Notes: generated by a model not told the origin, from the sequence alone. A stretch of DNA of 64,000 nt from Ignavibacteriales bacterium (GCA_026390775.1 JAPLFF010000007.1:124001-188000), one strand, 5' to 3'; numbered from the stretch's first letter, positions 11,029-21,179 are shown. Numbers and translations are program-made.

Positions 11029-11334
11029 AGGACTACTCCCTGAATTATTTTATACGAGATATAATTTGAAAAGATTTATTTATGATTGCACAAATTCAGT
11101 TATATGTAGAGATTTTTAAAAAGCCAACTCTTAGTAGTGTAAACAATTTATATAAAACAAGATCTACTGAATTCGTGAATATGTTGTGATGAAAGAAATG
11201 TATTTAAATTTTAAAAATTAACCCTAGTTACAAATATTTCATATTTAAATTGGTAAAAAGATTTTAAATATGCTAAGTGTTAAGTCACAATTCACTTTTC
11301 TAAAGGATAAAGAAAGATATCAAGTCTCAATTCG
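11029..11334. other. AT-rich spacer without a recognisable gene
   Basis: About 306 bases between the S74-domain gene and the end of the FAD dehydrogenase gene. I see a GGGAG ribosome-binding site for the gene starting at 11028 and very AT-rich sequence that must hold its promoter, but no box I would call with confidence. Small plus-strand reading frames here have no features of real genes. Confidence 0.5.
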
Positions 11335-12888
11335 TTATTTTAAAATAAAACCAACAGCATCAGCGCAACGTTCTCCATCTATTGCAGCAGAAACGATGCC
11401 ACCGGCATATCCAGCACCTTCGCCACACGGAAATAATCCTTCTACTTCAATGTGCATTAAAGATTTATTGTCACGTGGAATTCTGATTGGAGAACTGGTT
11501 CGTGTTTCGGCTGCAAGAATCTGCGCTTCTTCTGAGTAATATCCTTTCATCTTTTTGTCGAATATAAATAAACTCTTTCTAATTCCTTCAGCAATATTTT
11601 TCGGAAGAATTTCATGAAGAGGTGAACTAATTATTCCCGGTATATATGATGATTCTGGAAGTGTTTTAGAAATTTCTCCTTTTACAAAATCAGTTATACG
11701 TTGTGATGGCGCTCTCTGTTTTTTTCCTCCTGCTTCGAATGCAATTCTCTCAACTTCTTTTTGGAATTCGAGTCCGGCAAAAACTCCAAATGATTTATAC
11801 TGTTCCCAATCTTTTTCATCAACCGAAACTACTAATCCGGAATTAGCAAACGGAGAATCTCTTCGGGAGACACTCATTCCGTTAAGAACAAGTTCTTCTG
11901 AAGAGGTTGATGCCGGAATTATTATTCCACCAGGACACATACAAAACGAATAAACTCCGCGGTCGTTCACTTGACAAGCTAAGTTGTAACTTGAAACCGG
12001 CAGATTTGAATTTCTTTCTTTTGAGTGATATTGAATTTCATCAATAAGTTTTTGCGGATGCTCAATTCGAACGCCCATTGCAAACGGTTTCGCTTCAAGT
12101 TTAATTTTATGCTTATCTAAGAGATAGTAAATATCACGCGCAGAATGTCCTGTAGCAAGTATAACCGAATCACCAAGGAATTCTTTTTCGGTGTTGACTA
12201 CTAATCCTTTTAATTGCTTTCCATCAAGAATAAAATCTGTAACGCGGGAATCGAAATGAATTTCTCCGCCGCAATCAATAATTGTTTGGCGGATTGCTTG
12301 AACAACTTTTGGAAGAATATTCGAACCAATATGCGGATGTGCATCAATTAATATTTCTTTCTGTGAACCATGCTGAACAAAAATGTTGAGTATTCTATTT
12401 ACATCGCCGCGTTTTGTCGAGCGAGTGTAAAGTTTTCCATCACTGTATGTTCCGGCACCGCCTTCACCAAAACAATAATTTGAATCCGGATTGACGTTGC
12501 CAAATTGCTGGATATCATGTAAATCTTTGCGGCGGGATTGAACATCTTTACCGCGTTCTAAAATTATTGGTTTAATTCCCAACTCAATTAATCTTAATGC
12601 AGCAAACATTCCGGCTGGACCCATCCCTACGATCAATATTTTTTTGTTTCCTTTTACCGGCTTAAAAATTATTGAGGAATAAATATCAACAGGCTCTTCA
12701 TTCAAATACACAATTGCCTTTGCTCTGAAGATTGGATTCTTACTTCGCGCATCAACAGATCGTCGGATAATTTGAACGGCAGTAATTTCTTCAATGTTAA
12801 GTTTTAATTCTTTTGCAGCAAGATTTCTTTGATATGAATAATCATTGACATATTCGGGTGGAAGTACGAGCTCGATTTCTTTTTTCAT
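11335..12888 (-). CDS. FAD-dependent dehydrogenase of the COG2509 type
   Basis: 517 residues. After an N-terminal domain of about 80 residues comes a dinucleotide-binding motif GMGPAGMFAALRL (about residues 88-100) ending in an acidic LER, then a glycine-rich FGEGGAGTYSDGKLYTR stretch and a C-terminal GEGAGYAGGI motif that closes the FAD site. This arrangement is that of the uncharacterised NAD(P)/FAD-dependent oxidoreductase family COG2509; the substrate is not known. Length is normal for the family. It stands alone: about 100 bp of repeat-like spacer separates it from the SDR gene downstream. Confidence 0.85.
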   Translation of the reverse strand: MKKEIELVLPPEYVNDYSYQRNLAAKELKLNIEEITAVQIIRRSVDARSKNPIFRAKAIVYLNEEPVDIYSSIIFKPVKGNKKILIVGMGPAGMFAALRLIELGIKPIILERGKDVQSRRKDLHDIQQFGNVNPDSNYCFGEGGAGTYSDGKLYTRSTKRGDVNRILNIFVQHGSQKEILIDAHPHIGSNILPKVVQAIRQTIIDCGGEIHFDSRVTDFILDGKQLKGLVVNTEKEFLGDSVILATGHSARDIYYLLDKHKIKLEAKPFAMGVRIEHPQKLIDEIQYHSKERNSNLPVSSYNLACQVNDRGVYSFCMCPGGIIIPASTSSEELVLNGMSVSRRDSPFANSGLVVSVDEKDWEQYKSFGVFAGLEFQKEVERIAFEAGGKKQRAPSQRITDFVKGEISKTLPESSYIPGIISSPLHEILPKNIAEGIRKSLFIFDKKMKGYYSEEAQILAAETRTSSPIRIPRDNKSLMHIEVEGLFPCGEGAGYAGGIVSAAIDGERCADAVGFILK

Positions 12889-12917
12889 AATGTCTCCTAT
12901 TTTGGAGAAAATAATTT

Positions 12918-12975
12918 TAAGTTATGAGTGTTAAGTTATAAGGACACTCTCAATTTTTTATTCATAACTCATAAC
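12918..12975. repeat. Short direct and inverted repeats in spacer
   Basis: TTAAGTTAT occurs twice (12918, 12931) and GTTATGAGT at 12921-12929 has its inverted copy ACTCATAAC at 12967-12975. A related AAGTGTTAAGTCACAATTC string is seen near 11275. These look like dispersed short repeats; the stem could also act as a weak transcript end, but there is no GC-rich stem. Confidence 0.45.
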
Positions 12976-12995
12976 CAATAATTCATAATTGTTTT

Positions 12996-13787
12996 TTAAT
13001 AGGTTGATTTGATAATTCCGCCATCCACAGCAATTGTTTGTCCCGTAATGTAACCCGCTTGCTCAGAAGCCAGATAAACGATCATTGATGCAACTTCGTT
13101 TGGATTTGCAGTTCTTTTCAATGGTACATCATTAGCCATCGAAGCTAAAATATTTTCCGTTGTTGTGTTTGCAAGTTTGGCTCTGGTTTCAGCAAGTTCG
13201 TGCAATCTTGAAGTAAGTGTATATCCTGGTGCAACATTATTAACAGTAATATTGTACTTGCCAATTTGATTACTTAATGTTTTTGCAAATGCCGTTACAG
13301 CACTTCTTAGTGAGTTTGATAAAACCAAATTATCTACCGGTTGTTTAACTGATAATGAAGTTATATTGATTATCCTTCCCCAATTTTTTGATTTCATACC
13401 GGGCAAAACAAAACGGGTAAAACGGATAGTGCTCATCAAAACTTGTTCAAAAGCATCTTCCCAATTTTCATCATAAAGGTCCTCAAAAAATCCGGGGATT
13501 GGACCGCCGCAATTATTTACCAGAATATCAATATCGCCTAAACTTTTTTGAACAACATGAACTGTGTCTTCAATATCTTGCGGATTATTTATATCGCAAA
13601 CTTCCCATAACGGTTCAATATTATAAAGTGATTTTATTTCTTGAGATGTTTTCAAAAGATTTTCTTTATTGTGTGAACAAATTGCAACTCTACATCCCTC
13701 TTTAATAAATAATTCTGCAGCCGCTCTTCCTATTCCGCTGCTAGACGCAGTTACAAGAACTGTTTTGTCCTTTAGTTTTAGATCCAT
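12996..13787 (-). CDS. Divergent SDR-family oxidoreductase lacking the Tyr-Lys catalytic pair
   Basis: 263 residues with a Rossmann fold. The nucleotide motif is TASSSGIG rather than TGxxxGIG, followed by NNCGGP and a final GQTIAVDGG. Aligned by the downstream ITVNNVAPGYT segment, the usual YxxxK becomes SxxxR (LVLSNSLRSAV), so both catalytic residues are changed. This pattern is known from the BKR-like SDR subgroup (3-oxoacyl-ACP-reductase-like) that lacks the canonical tetrad, whose reaction is not well defined. Calling it FabG would be wrong on this evidence. It follows ackA on the same strand after a terminator, so it probably has its own promoter. Confidence 0.82.
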   Translation of the reverse strand: MDLKLKDKTVLVTASSSGIGRAAAELFIKEGCRVAICSHNKENLLKTSQEIKSLYNIEPLWEVCDINNPQDIEDTVHVVQKSLGDIDILVNNCGGPIPGFFEDLYDENWEDAFEQVLMSTIRFTRFVLPGMKSKNWGRIINITSLSVKQPVDNLVLSNSLRSAVTAFAKTLSNQIGKYNITVNNVAPGYTLTSRLHELAETRAKLANTTTENILASMANDVPLKRTANPNEVASMIVYLASEQAGYITGQTIAVDGGIIKSTY

Positions 13788-13840
13788 GCTAATCTCATGT
13801 TAATTACTTATCACAATTTAAGATTTTTTTGAAAAGGTAT

Positions 13841-13873
13841 TTAAAAAATAAATGCCGGATTTAATCCGGCATA
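13841..13873 (-). terminator. Intrinsic terminator after ackA
   Basis: Perfect 9-bp stem ATGCCGGAT / ATCCGGCAT (13852-13860 and 13864-13872) with a 3-base loop. On the minus strand it is followed by a T-rich tract (13841-13851). It lies 27 bp after the ackA stop codon. Confidence 0.8.
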
Positions 13874-13899
13874 ACAAATTAAAAAGTATTGCTCTAAGC

Positions 13900-15129
13900 C
13901 TAATTCACATTTACAGTTTGTTTCAATGAGAGCTGCTCAGTGACAATTACCTCCGTATCAAGTGCAATTACTAATTCTTCATTCGTCGGAATTCTAAGAA
14001 CGTTAACTTTGGAATCAGAACTTGATATTGAACATTCTCCTTTTACATTTTGGTTAACCAATTCATCAAACTTAATTCCAAGAAATTCCATATTCATACA
14101 AACATCTTTGCGAACCATAACTGAATTTTCACCGATGCCGCCGGTAAAAACTAAAGCATCCAATCCGCCCATAGCAGCAGTATAAGCGCCTACATATTTT
14201 TTAATTCGATAAGTGAAAACATCGAACGCATATTTTGCTTTTTTATTTCCTTCAGCAACAGCTTCTTCGATTTCGCGCATATCACTGCTTTCACCGCTGA
14301 TGCCTATCAAACCACTGTGTTTATTAAGCAGAGTATTAGCTTCCGAAAGTGATAGTCCTTCTTTAGCCATAATGTAAAGAATTATCGATGGATCAATATC
14401 ACCGCTTCGAGTTCCCATTATCAAACCTTCAAGCGGAGTGAAACCCATTGTTGTATCTACAGATCTTCCGCCGTCAACAGCTGCCATTGAGCACCCGTTG
14501 CCAAGATGAGCTGTAATTATTTTTAAATTTTCGATCGGCTTGCCAAGTACTGCCGCTGCTCTTTCAGAAACATAACGGTGCGATGTTCCATGAAATCCAT
14601 AACGGCGAATTTTATATTTTTTGTAAAGTTCATATGGGATTCCATATAAATAAGCACGCGGAGGCATTTTTACATGAAATGCTGTATCAAATACTCCGAC
14701 TTGCGGTGTACTTGGTAAATGTTCTTTTGTTGCTTGAATACCTTTTATGTTTGGAGGATTATGAAGCGGTGCAAGTTCAATATTGTCTTTCAATGCTTTC
14801 ATAACTTGATCTGTAATTAAAACAGAACCGGAAAATGTTTCTCCACCGTGAACAACTCTATGGCCGACTGCATCAATTTCTTTTTTATCTTTAATTACAC
14901 CGTGATTTTTTGAAAGAAGAACGGCAACAACATATTCGATTGCGATTGTGTGATCAAGGATTTCTCCGACAATTTTTATTTTTTCTCTATCATGCGGTTG
15001 ATGAGTTAGTATCGCGCTCGACATACCAATTCTTTCAACCATTCCTTGAGCAAGTGCAATTTTGCTTGTCGTATCTATAAACTGATATTTAATAGATGAA
15101 CTACCGCAGTTAAGAACCAAAACTTTCAT
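13900..15129 (-). CDS. ackA: Acetate kinase
   Basis: 409 residues, normal for the family. N-terminal LVLNCGSSSIKYQ is the first phosphate-binding motif of the acetate/propionate kinase (ASKHA) fold; the HVVHGG-like segment GHRVVHGGETF, RYGFHGTSHRYVS and HLGNGCSMAAV follow, and FTGGIGENS sits near the C-terminus. It interconverts acetyl phosphate plus ADP with acetate plus ATP in the cytoplasm, giving substrate-level ATP in fermentation. It starts 16 bp after the hydroxyacyl-CoA dehydrogenase gene, so both are probably one transcript ended by the stem-loop at 13841-13873. No phosphotransacetylase gene is in the window. Confidence 0.96.
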   Translation of the reverse strand: MKVLVLNCGSSSIKYQFIDTTSKIALAQGMVERIGMSSAILTHQPHDREKIKIVGEILDHTIAIEYVVAVLLSKNHGVIKDKKEIDAVGHRVVHGGETFSGSVLITDQVMKALKDNIELAPLHNPPNIKGIQATKEHLPSTPQVGVFDTAFHVKMPPRAYLYGIPYELYKKYKIRRYGFHGTSHRYVSERAAAVLGKPIENLKIITAHLGNGCSMAAVDGGRSVDTTMGFTPLEGLIMGTRSGDIDPSIILYIMAKEGLSLSEANTLLNKHSGLIGISGESSDMREIEEAVAEGNKKAKYAFDVFTYRIKKYVGAYTAAMGGLDALVFTGGIGENSVMVRKDVCMNMEFLGIKFDELVNQNVKGECSISSSDSKVNVLRIPTNEELVIALDTEVIVTEQLSLKQTVNVN

Positions 15130-15145
15130 TTCTTCCTCAAAAATT

Positions 15146-16081
15146 TTAATTAATTATTTTTTCATCAGAATCATATTTAAAAAATCCTTCGCCGGTTTTC
15201 TTGCCAAGTTTTCTTTCACGGACAAGTTTACGAAGTATCGGGCAAGGACGATAACGCGGCTCACCAAGTGTTGACCATAATGTTTCCATCCATGCAAGGA
15301 CTTCATCAAGTCCCATTGTGTCAGCCATTTCAAGAGGACCAACTTTGAAATTATAACCTAGTCTCATCGCAGTATCAATATCTTTTGCGGTTGCGAGACC
15401 TTCAAGAAGAATATGCATAGCTTCATTCAAAAGTGGAACGATTGCACGTGTCGTTACGAATCCAGGATATTCATAAACCGGAATGGCAGTTTTCCCAATA
15501 CGTGAAGCAAATTTTTTAATTATCTCAACAGTTTTATCAGATGTTTCAAGAGCACGGACCAACTCAACAAGCGGAACTTTGGGTACAGGATTTAGAAAAT
15601 GCATTCCAATGATTCTATCACGCCGGTTGGTTACTTCTGCTATCTTAGTTAAACTTAAAGTAGAAGTGTTGGAAATAAAAATAGTTTCCGGTTTTGCTAT
15701 TAAATCTAATTCCTTAAATATTTTTCTCTTTAGATCATAATTCTCATCAACTGCTTCGATTATAATATCACATTCTGGAATTTCACTTAGCTCAGTTGTC
15801 CACTTAATTCTGCTTAGGACGGAATTCATTTCACTTTGTGTTAATGCCCAGCGAGCGATTTCCCGTTCCATTGTTGCTGTCAAATTTTCTTTTGCCCGTT
15901 CTAATTGTTCTTCTGATTTTTCGATCAATAAAACATCAACACCGGCATTGGCTATTGTCTGTGCAATTCCCTGTCCCATTACACCGCCGCCAATAATTGC
16001 AACATAGTCAATCCTTCCAAGATCTTCTTCTTTTTGAACACCGCCGAGTAAATCCTCTAATTTCAATTTTTCTTGAGCCAT
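15146..16081 (-). CDS. 3-hydroxyacyl-CoA (3-hydroxybutyryl-CoA) dehydrogenase
   Basis: 311 residues. Rossmann motif IIGGGVMGQGIAQTIANAG near residue 29, then SNTSTLSLTKIA and GMHFLNPVPKVPLVEL, which carries the catalytic histidine of the 3-hydroxyacyl-CoA dehydrogenase family, and a C-terminal dimerisation domain with KTGEGFFKYD. It oxidises (S)-3-hydroxyacyl-CoA with NAD(P), in butyrate-type metabolism or beta-oxidation. A roughly 25-residue charged N-terminal extension precedes the fold. It is the first gene of a likely two-gene unit with ackA, suggesting a role in acyl-CoA/acetate fermentation, but no thiolase or crotonase is nearby. Confidence 0.92.
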   Translation of the reverse strand: MAQEKLKLEDLLGGVQKEEDLGRIDYVAIIGGGVMGQGIAQTIANAGVDVLLIEKSEEQLERAKENLTATMEREIARWALTQSEMNSVLSRIKWTTELSEIPECDIIIEAVDENYDLKRKIFKELDLIAKPETIFISNTSTLSLTKIAEVTNRRDRIIGMHFLNPVPKVPLVELVRALETSDKTVEIIKKFASRIGKTAIPVYEYPGFVTTRAIVPLLNEAMHILLEGLATAKDIDTAMRLGYNFKVGPLEMADTMGLDEVLAWMETLWSTLGEPRYRPCPILRKLVRERKLGKKTGEGFFKYDSDEKIIN

Positions 16082-16277
16082 AAATCACCAATTAACTTTT
16101 TAATAACATTTGATATCTCACTTATAAAAATAACTAAAACTAAAATGAGAACCTTTTTCAAGGACAAATATTATACCATGAGTAATGACTTAAATGATGA
16201 GGTAATTTGATGATATGAAGAGATTTTTACTAGATATAAAAATCTCTACTTCAATTGTGAGAAATCAAAGAGTATTT

Positions 16278-17597
16278 TTAAATGATACCTCTTCTAAAAC
16301 GAATTAACGCATAGAAGTTGATCAAAAAAGCGATTGATAAAAGAACTAGAACATTCGTTGCAATACCGGCAAAGCTAGAGTGTCTCCAAAGAACTTGAAG
16401 AAATCCTTCCATAGACCAAAATGTTAGAGTACCTTTAGAAATTACTTGCATCCAACCCGGTAAAAACGAAGTGGGAAACCATGAACCGCCGAGTGCTGAC
16501 ATCACTAAAATAAGTAAAGTAGAAATTCCGTTTGCTTGACTATAAGTTTTAGTGATCGAAGTTATTAGCATGCCGAACGAAACTGCCGCAGCTGCAGATG
16601 CAATAATTAAAATCAATAAGTTTCCGAAGTTTGCAAAAATTTCTACACCGAAAAACGCCCAAGCAAAAACAAACATCACTAAAAGTTGGATCGTCCCAAG
16701 AAGCATTGAGTAAATATATTTACTCCAAAGAATATCCGAGCGCGTTATTGGCATACAGAGAAGACGTTTTAATGTCCCTTCATTTTTTTCTTCGAAAATA
16801 GAAGTCGCCGCACCGGTTAATGAGAAGAGTAGAAACATCATTGCCCAACCGCCGACAGCACGTGTTAAACCGGGATTTGTAATTTTTTTACCAACTAATT
16901 GTTCGCTATCAAACTTTATTAGGTTGGACATGAAATTTGTTTCTGTGCTTGTATCAGTGGAACTAGAAAAAAGTGACGCTGAATCAACTTTGGTTAACCG
17001 ATTATAAAATGAATCGGATGAAACACCAAAATATCTATGAACAATATTTCCAATACCTTTCATAAATTTTTTTGTACTGTCATTACCCATATAATTGGCA
17101 GCTTTTCTTTGCATGAGTATCGGCATCATTCGCGGGATTTGTGTAAAGATCGTTTGCTGCATATTCCCTTGAATTATGTTAGACTCAATTTCATTTTTAG
17201 GATCATAATAGAATTTAATCTTGATCGCCGAAGATGTATCGGTAAAAAAATCTTTCGGCATAATTACAGCGGCAGAAATTTTTCCCGTTCTCACCCATTC
17301 CTTTGCTGTCTTTTCGTCAAACTTTAAGGTGTCTTTTCCGTTTTCAGCTTTGTATCTTTTTACCGTCTGTAATGATTTTGATGAATCAAGTTTTGCTTCG
17401 AGTAATTTTGCGACAATCGAATTACTTTCATTTACGAGTATTAAATCTGCTTTCCCACGTACTCCGCCGCTGCCACCAAAAATATTTCCGAAAATTATAA
17501 TTAAAATAATCGGGACAATAAAAGTGAGAATTACAGCACGTTTGTCATTCAAAAATCTGATTATATCTTTTATAACTAAATGGTAAATGTTTTTCAA
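16278..17597 (-). CDS. ABC-2 type transporter permease
   Basis: 439 residues. One N-terminal membrane helix (about residues 20-42) is followed by a soluble extracytoplasmic region of about 200 residues and then about five or six hydrophobic helices (about residues 245-435), including the SLTGAATSIFEEKNEGTLKRLLCMP segment typical of ABC-2 exporters (EKE-GT-R element). Its start overlaps the stop of the ATPase gene by 4 bp (ATGA), so the two are translationally coupled and form one exporter. The exported substrate cannot be told from sequence. Confidence 0.9.
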   Translation of the reverse strand: MKNIYHLVIKDIIRFLNDKRAVILTFIVPIILIIIFGNIFGGSGGVRGKADLILVNESNSIVAKLLEAKLDSSKSLQTVKRYKAENGKDTLKFDEKTAKEWVRTGKISAAVIMPKDFFTDTSSAIKIKFYYDPKNEIESNIIQGNMQQTIFTQIPRMMPILMQRKAANYMGNDSTKKFMKGIGNIVHRYFGVSSDSFYNRLTKVDSASLFSSSTDTSTETNFMSNLIKFDSEQLVGKKITNPGLTRAVGGWAMMFLLFSLTGAATSIFEEKNEGTLKRLLCMPITRSDILWSKYIYSMLLGTIQLLVMFVFAWAFFGVEIFANFGNLLILIIASAAAAVSFGMLITSITKTYSQANGISTLLILVMSALGGSWFPTSFLPGWMQVISKGTLTFWSMEGFLQVLWRHSSFAGIATNVLVLLSIAFLINFYALIRFRRGII

Positions 17598-18514
17598 TCT
17601 CTCAAGCTCCTTCCCGTTAAGTTCAAGAAAACATCCTCTAGCGTAGCACGGCTGATCTGCACAAATTCATTCTGTATCCCAATTTCTTCAAGTTTACCAA
17701 ATATTTTTGAATTTTGATTATAGCTTTCACTCGGTATTAATTCTAAATAAAAATCATGTTCGCTTACCTGTCCTATATCTTTTAGTAAAGTAAGTTTATT
17801 CTGAGTGAATGCTGTCTTCTGAATTTTTATTGTATCTTTTTGATTAAGAAGATTGATGAGATCAATCAATGTCCCTTGAGCAATAATATTTCCATTATCA
17901 ATAATTGCAAGCCGCGAACATAAACGTTCCGCCTCTTCCATATAATGTGTCGTGTAGAGGATTGTCTTACCGGCTTTGTTCAAAATATTTAACATATCAA
18001 AGATTGCATTTCGAGATTGAGGATCTACGCCGACTGTTGGTTCATCACAGAGAAGGATTTCCGGATTGTGTAGCAAACTTGCTGCGAGATTTAACCGTCT
18101 TTTCATTCCACCGGAAAATTCCTTAACAGGATCTTTCTTTCTATCTTTTAACTGAACTAACTCCAGAACTTCTTCAATTTTATTTTCAAGTTGTTTAGCG
18201 CCGAAATCATAAAATTTCCCAAAGATTTTTAGATTTTGATGTGCGCTTAGTTCAAGATAAAGAGAGACTTCTTGCGGAACGTAACCAAATTTTTTACGAA
18301 GATTAATATTACTTGAAGAAATTATTTGATCATTAAATGAAATTTGTCCGCTATCTGCTTCGATATAACCGATAATAATATTCATCAAGGTTGATTTACC
18401 GGCTCCATTCGGTCCAAGCAAACCAAAAAATTCACCTCTATTTATTGTTAAGCTCACGTTCTGAAGAGCATTTACATTTTCGAAATTCTTAATTATATGG
18501 CTGATTCTAAGCAT
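17594..18514 (-). CDS. ABC transporter ATP-binding protein
   Basis: 306 residues. Walker A GPNGAGKST (about residues 35-43), Q-loop region GYVPQE, signature FSGGMKRRL, Walker B ILLCDEPTVGVDP and the switch histidine in YTTHYMEEAERLC are all intact. The last about 80 residues form the extension seen in ATPases that work with ABC-2 permeases. It drives the permease encoded immediately downstream (4-bp overlap). Its promoter must lie in the 73-bp divergent spacer shared with recQ. Confidence 0.93.
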   Translation of the reverse strand: MLRISHIIKNFENVNALQNVSLTINRGEFFGLLGPNGAGKSTLMNIIIGYIEADSGQISFNDQIISSSNINLRKKFGYVPQEVSLYLELSAHQNLKIFGKFYDFGAKQLENKIEEVLELVQLKDRKKDPVKEFSGGMKRRLNLAASLLHNPEILLCDEPTVGVDPQSRNAIFDMLNILNKAGKTILYTTHYMEEAERLCSRLAIIDNGNIIAQGTLIDLINLLNQKDTIKIQKTAFTQNKLTLLKDIGQVSEHDFYLELIPSESYNQNSKIFGKLEEIGIQNEFVQISRATLEDVFLNLTGRSLRD

Positions 18515-18587
18515 GTTATATTAACTATGATTATTTTTTGTTTTGCAAGATAACAGTCTGCACTAAGTTGTCAAATAAATATTTTAT

Positions 18588-21179
18588 ATGAATAGTTCAA
18601 AAGACGTATTACAGAAATTTTTTGATTACAATGATTTCCGCCCGGGACAGTTAGAGATTATTTCTTCAATATTAAATGAAGAAAATATTCTTGCAATTCT
18701 TCCGACAGGTGCAGGAAAATCTCTTTGCTATCAAATCCCGTCTTTAATGTCTAAATCTTTTGCAATTGTAGTTTCTCCGCTTATTGCGTTAATGAAAGAC
18801 CAAGTTGATGCACTCAATGCGAGAGAAAATATTTCAGCATTCATTAACAGTTCATTAGTCTCCCGTGATAGCGATAAAGTTATATCCGGACTTTCATCAG
18901 GACAAATTAAAATATTATATGTCTCGCCGGAGAAACTTACCAATAGTAATTTTGCTGAGAGAATGAAGTCATTATCACCTTCCTATTTATTCGTTGATGA
19001 AGCACATTGCATAAGTGAATGGGGACATAATTTCCGGCCGAGTTATAGAAAAATAAAAGAGTTCATCAGTTTCACCGGAATTAAAAATATCTCTGCTTTT
19101 ACTGCAACTGCGACAGAAGATGTACGCACGGATATTATAAAACAGCTTGGACTTAATAATCCGAAAATATTTGTACGTGGTTTCGAGAGAGATAATTTAT
19201 GTCTGAATGTACTCCATACAACTCATAAAAAAGAAAAGTGCATTGATATTCTAAAAGGGAAAAATCAATCGGCAATTATTTATACTTCTACAAGAAAATC
19301 TACAGAAGAAGTTGCCGATTTTCTAAGACTGAATAAAATTGATGCAGTTTATTATCACGCGGGGTTAACTTCTGAATTACGGAGAATGATACAGGATGAT
19401 TTTTTATCCGGACGCAAAAATACAATAGTATCAACAAATGCATTCGGAATGGGAATTGATAAAAGTGATGTTCGAACTATTATTCACTACAATCTTCCGG
19501 GTACAATTGAAAATTATTATCAAGAGATAGGCAGAGCCGGGCGAGATGGAAAAGAATCCGATATTTTTTTATTGTACGATGAGAAAGACAAACTAATTCA
19601 GCAATATTTTATTTCCAGTGGAAATCCATCGCGTTACCAGATTGAAAATGTTTATGATACACTTTACAATTGCGGTAATGTAGCATTGGGATCTATTCCG
19701 CAAAAAGATATTTCACTTGATGCAAATTTCTTTTCTCTTCTCGAAAAAAAGAGAATGAACCGCGGTTTGATTGATTCATCGCTTCGAGTTTTAGAGGAGT
19801 CCGGTTATCTCAAATTCAAATCCGATCTTGAGAATAAACATTTCGTTCAATTTCTTCTTGAACCGACGCGTTTGAATTTATTTCTAAAAAATTTCACCGA
19901 TAATGAGGCAAAAGATTTAGTTCTATTTCTTGCTCGTGAATATGGCAGTACAATTTTCAATTCAAAGATTAAGATTAATATCCAAAAGCTTAGCGGCGTA
20001 TTAGAGTCATCCGATCATGAAATTATTATTCAACTTGAAAAATTATCATCTGTTGGTATTCTTGCTTACGAAAAACCATTGCTGTTTCCGGCTGTGTCTT
20101 TACTCCAAAACCGAGCTTTAGCAAATGAAATTTCTCTTGATATGAATCGTGTTGAAAATATAGCACAGCATTCAAAAATGAAATTAGAAAGATTAATTGA
20201 TTATGCCAATACAGAAAGCTGCCGTTTCAAATACATTCTTGAGTACTTCGGACAACAAGATGAAAATTATAAATGCAATAAATGCGATAAATGCCGTGGT
20301 TATGTTAAAGCAGGTAGAATAACTTTAGAATATTTGGAAGAAATAATTTTACAGACAATTCATGAAGCTAAACTTCCTATTAAAAAGAAAAATATTCTGG
20401 AGATTGTTACCGGAGAAACTGATCTCAGTTCGCTTAAAAAGTTTTCAACTTTTGGATCAGGTGTTCACTTCAAGAAGGATGAAATTGAAAAATCACTTGG
20501 TAATCTAGAAAGGTCTAATTTAATTATTGCTCAGAATAATGTACTGACATTATCTGAGAAAGGAATAGAACAATTTTCCGTGACGGAAGAATCAGATCTG
20601 CCAAATTCCTCAAACATAGAATATGAAAATGATCTTAAACTTTTTAATTTATTACGCCAAATAAGAAAAGAGGCGGCTGAAAAGTTTAATCAAAAACCGA
20701 ATTTAATTTGTCCAGATGAAGTAATGAGAACTATCACTAAATTAAAGCCATCTTCCCCTTCAGAGTTATTAAATATTAACGGATTTAATAGTAGGATGTA
20801 CAATAAGATTGGTGAAGATTTCTTAAATACCTTAAAAGAATTCAAGACCTCGGAAGATTTAAGTAATAGACTTAAGAATAAAAATCTGCCGGATAACATT
20901 AATCAAGTATTAGAACTCGTCCAGAAAAAATATTCTCTTCAAGATATTGCATCGTTAACAAAACTGCCTGAAGCAATCGTGTCTACTCAGATTGAAACTT
21001 TGATTGAGGCAATTCCCGATTTAGAGATTGATTCTCTATTCGAGAAGAATGAATTAAAATTAATTAACGAAAAGATAGATTCTGGTTTAACAGATTTGAA
21101 AGGATTACGAGAATCATTAAAAAATAAGATAAGTTTTGCTAAGCTTAGAATTGCGGCTGCTAAAAAGAGAGTTAGTTGA
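18588..21179 (+). CDS. recQ: ATP-dependent DNA helicase RecQ, long form
   Basis: 863 residues, against about 600 for E. coli RecQ. Helicase motifs: LPTGAGKSLCYQIP (Walker A), VSPLIALMKDQV, FVDEAHCISEWGHNFRPSY (DEAH box plus aromatic-rich loop), STNAFGMGIDKSDVR and QEIGRAGRDG. The zinc-binding cysteines (CRFKYILEYFG and CNKCDKC) come at about residues 544-567, roughly 150 residues later than in short RecQ. An HRDC domain follows (about 680-750), then a C-terminal helix-turn-helix-like region (about 770-830) as in other long RecQ proteins. It unwinds DNA 3'-5' in recombination and fork repair. It overlaps the convergent lipoprotein gene by 8 bp. Confidence 0.94.
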   Translation: MNSSKDVLQKFFDYNDFRPGQLEIISSILNEENILAILPTGAGKSLCYQIPSLMSKSFAIVVSPLIALMKDQVDALNARENISAFINSSLVSRDSDKVISGLSSGQIKILYVSPEKLTNSNFAERMKSLSPSYLFVDEAHCISEWGHNFRPSYRKIKEFISFTGIKNISAFTATATEDVRTDIIKQLGLNNPKIFVRGFERDNLCLNVLHTTHKKEKCIDILKGKNQSAIIYTSTRKSTEEVADFLRLNKIDAVYYHAGLTSELRRMIQDDFLSGRKNTIVSTNAFGMGIDKSDVRTIIHYNLPGTIENYYQEIGRAGRDGKESDIFLLYDEKDKLIQQYFISSGNPSRYQIENVYDTLYNCGNVALGSIPQKDISLDANFFSLLEKKRMNRGLIDSSLRVLEESGYLKFKSDLENKHFVQFLLEPTRLNLFLKNFTDNEAKDLVLFLAREYGSTIFNSKIKINIQKLSGVLESSDHEIIIQLEKLSSVGILAYEKPLLFPAVSLLQNRALANEISLDMNRVENIAQHSKMKLERLIDYANTESCRFKYILEYFGQQDENYKCNKCDKCRGYVKAGRITLEYLEEIILQTIHEAKLPIKKKNILEIVTGETDLSSLKKFSTFGSGVHFKKDEIEKSLGNLERSNLIIAQNNVLTLSEKGIEQFSVTEESDLPNSSNIEYENDLKLFNLLRQIRKEAAEKFNQKPNLICPDEVMRTITKLKPSSPSELLNINGFNSRMYNKIGEDFLNTLKEFKTSEDLSNRLKNKNLPDNINQVLELVQKKYSLQDIASLTKLPEAIVSTQIETLIEAIPDLEIDSLFEKNELKLINEKIDSGLTDLKGLRESLKNKISFAKLRIAAAKKRVS

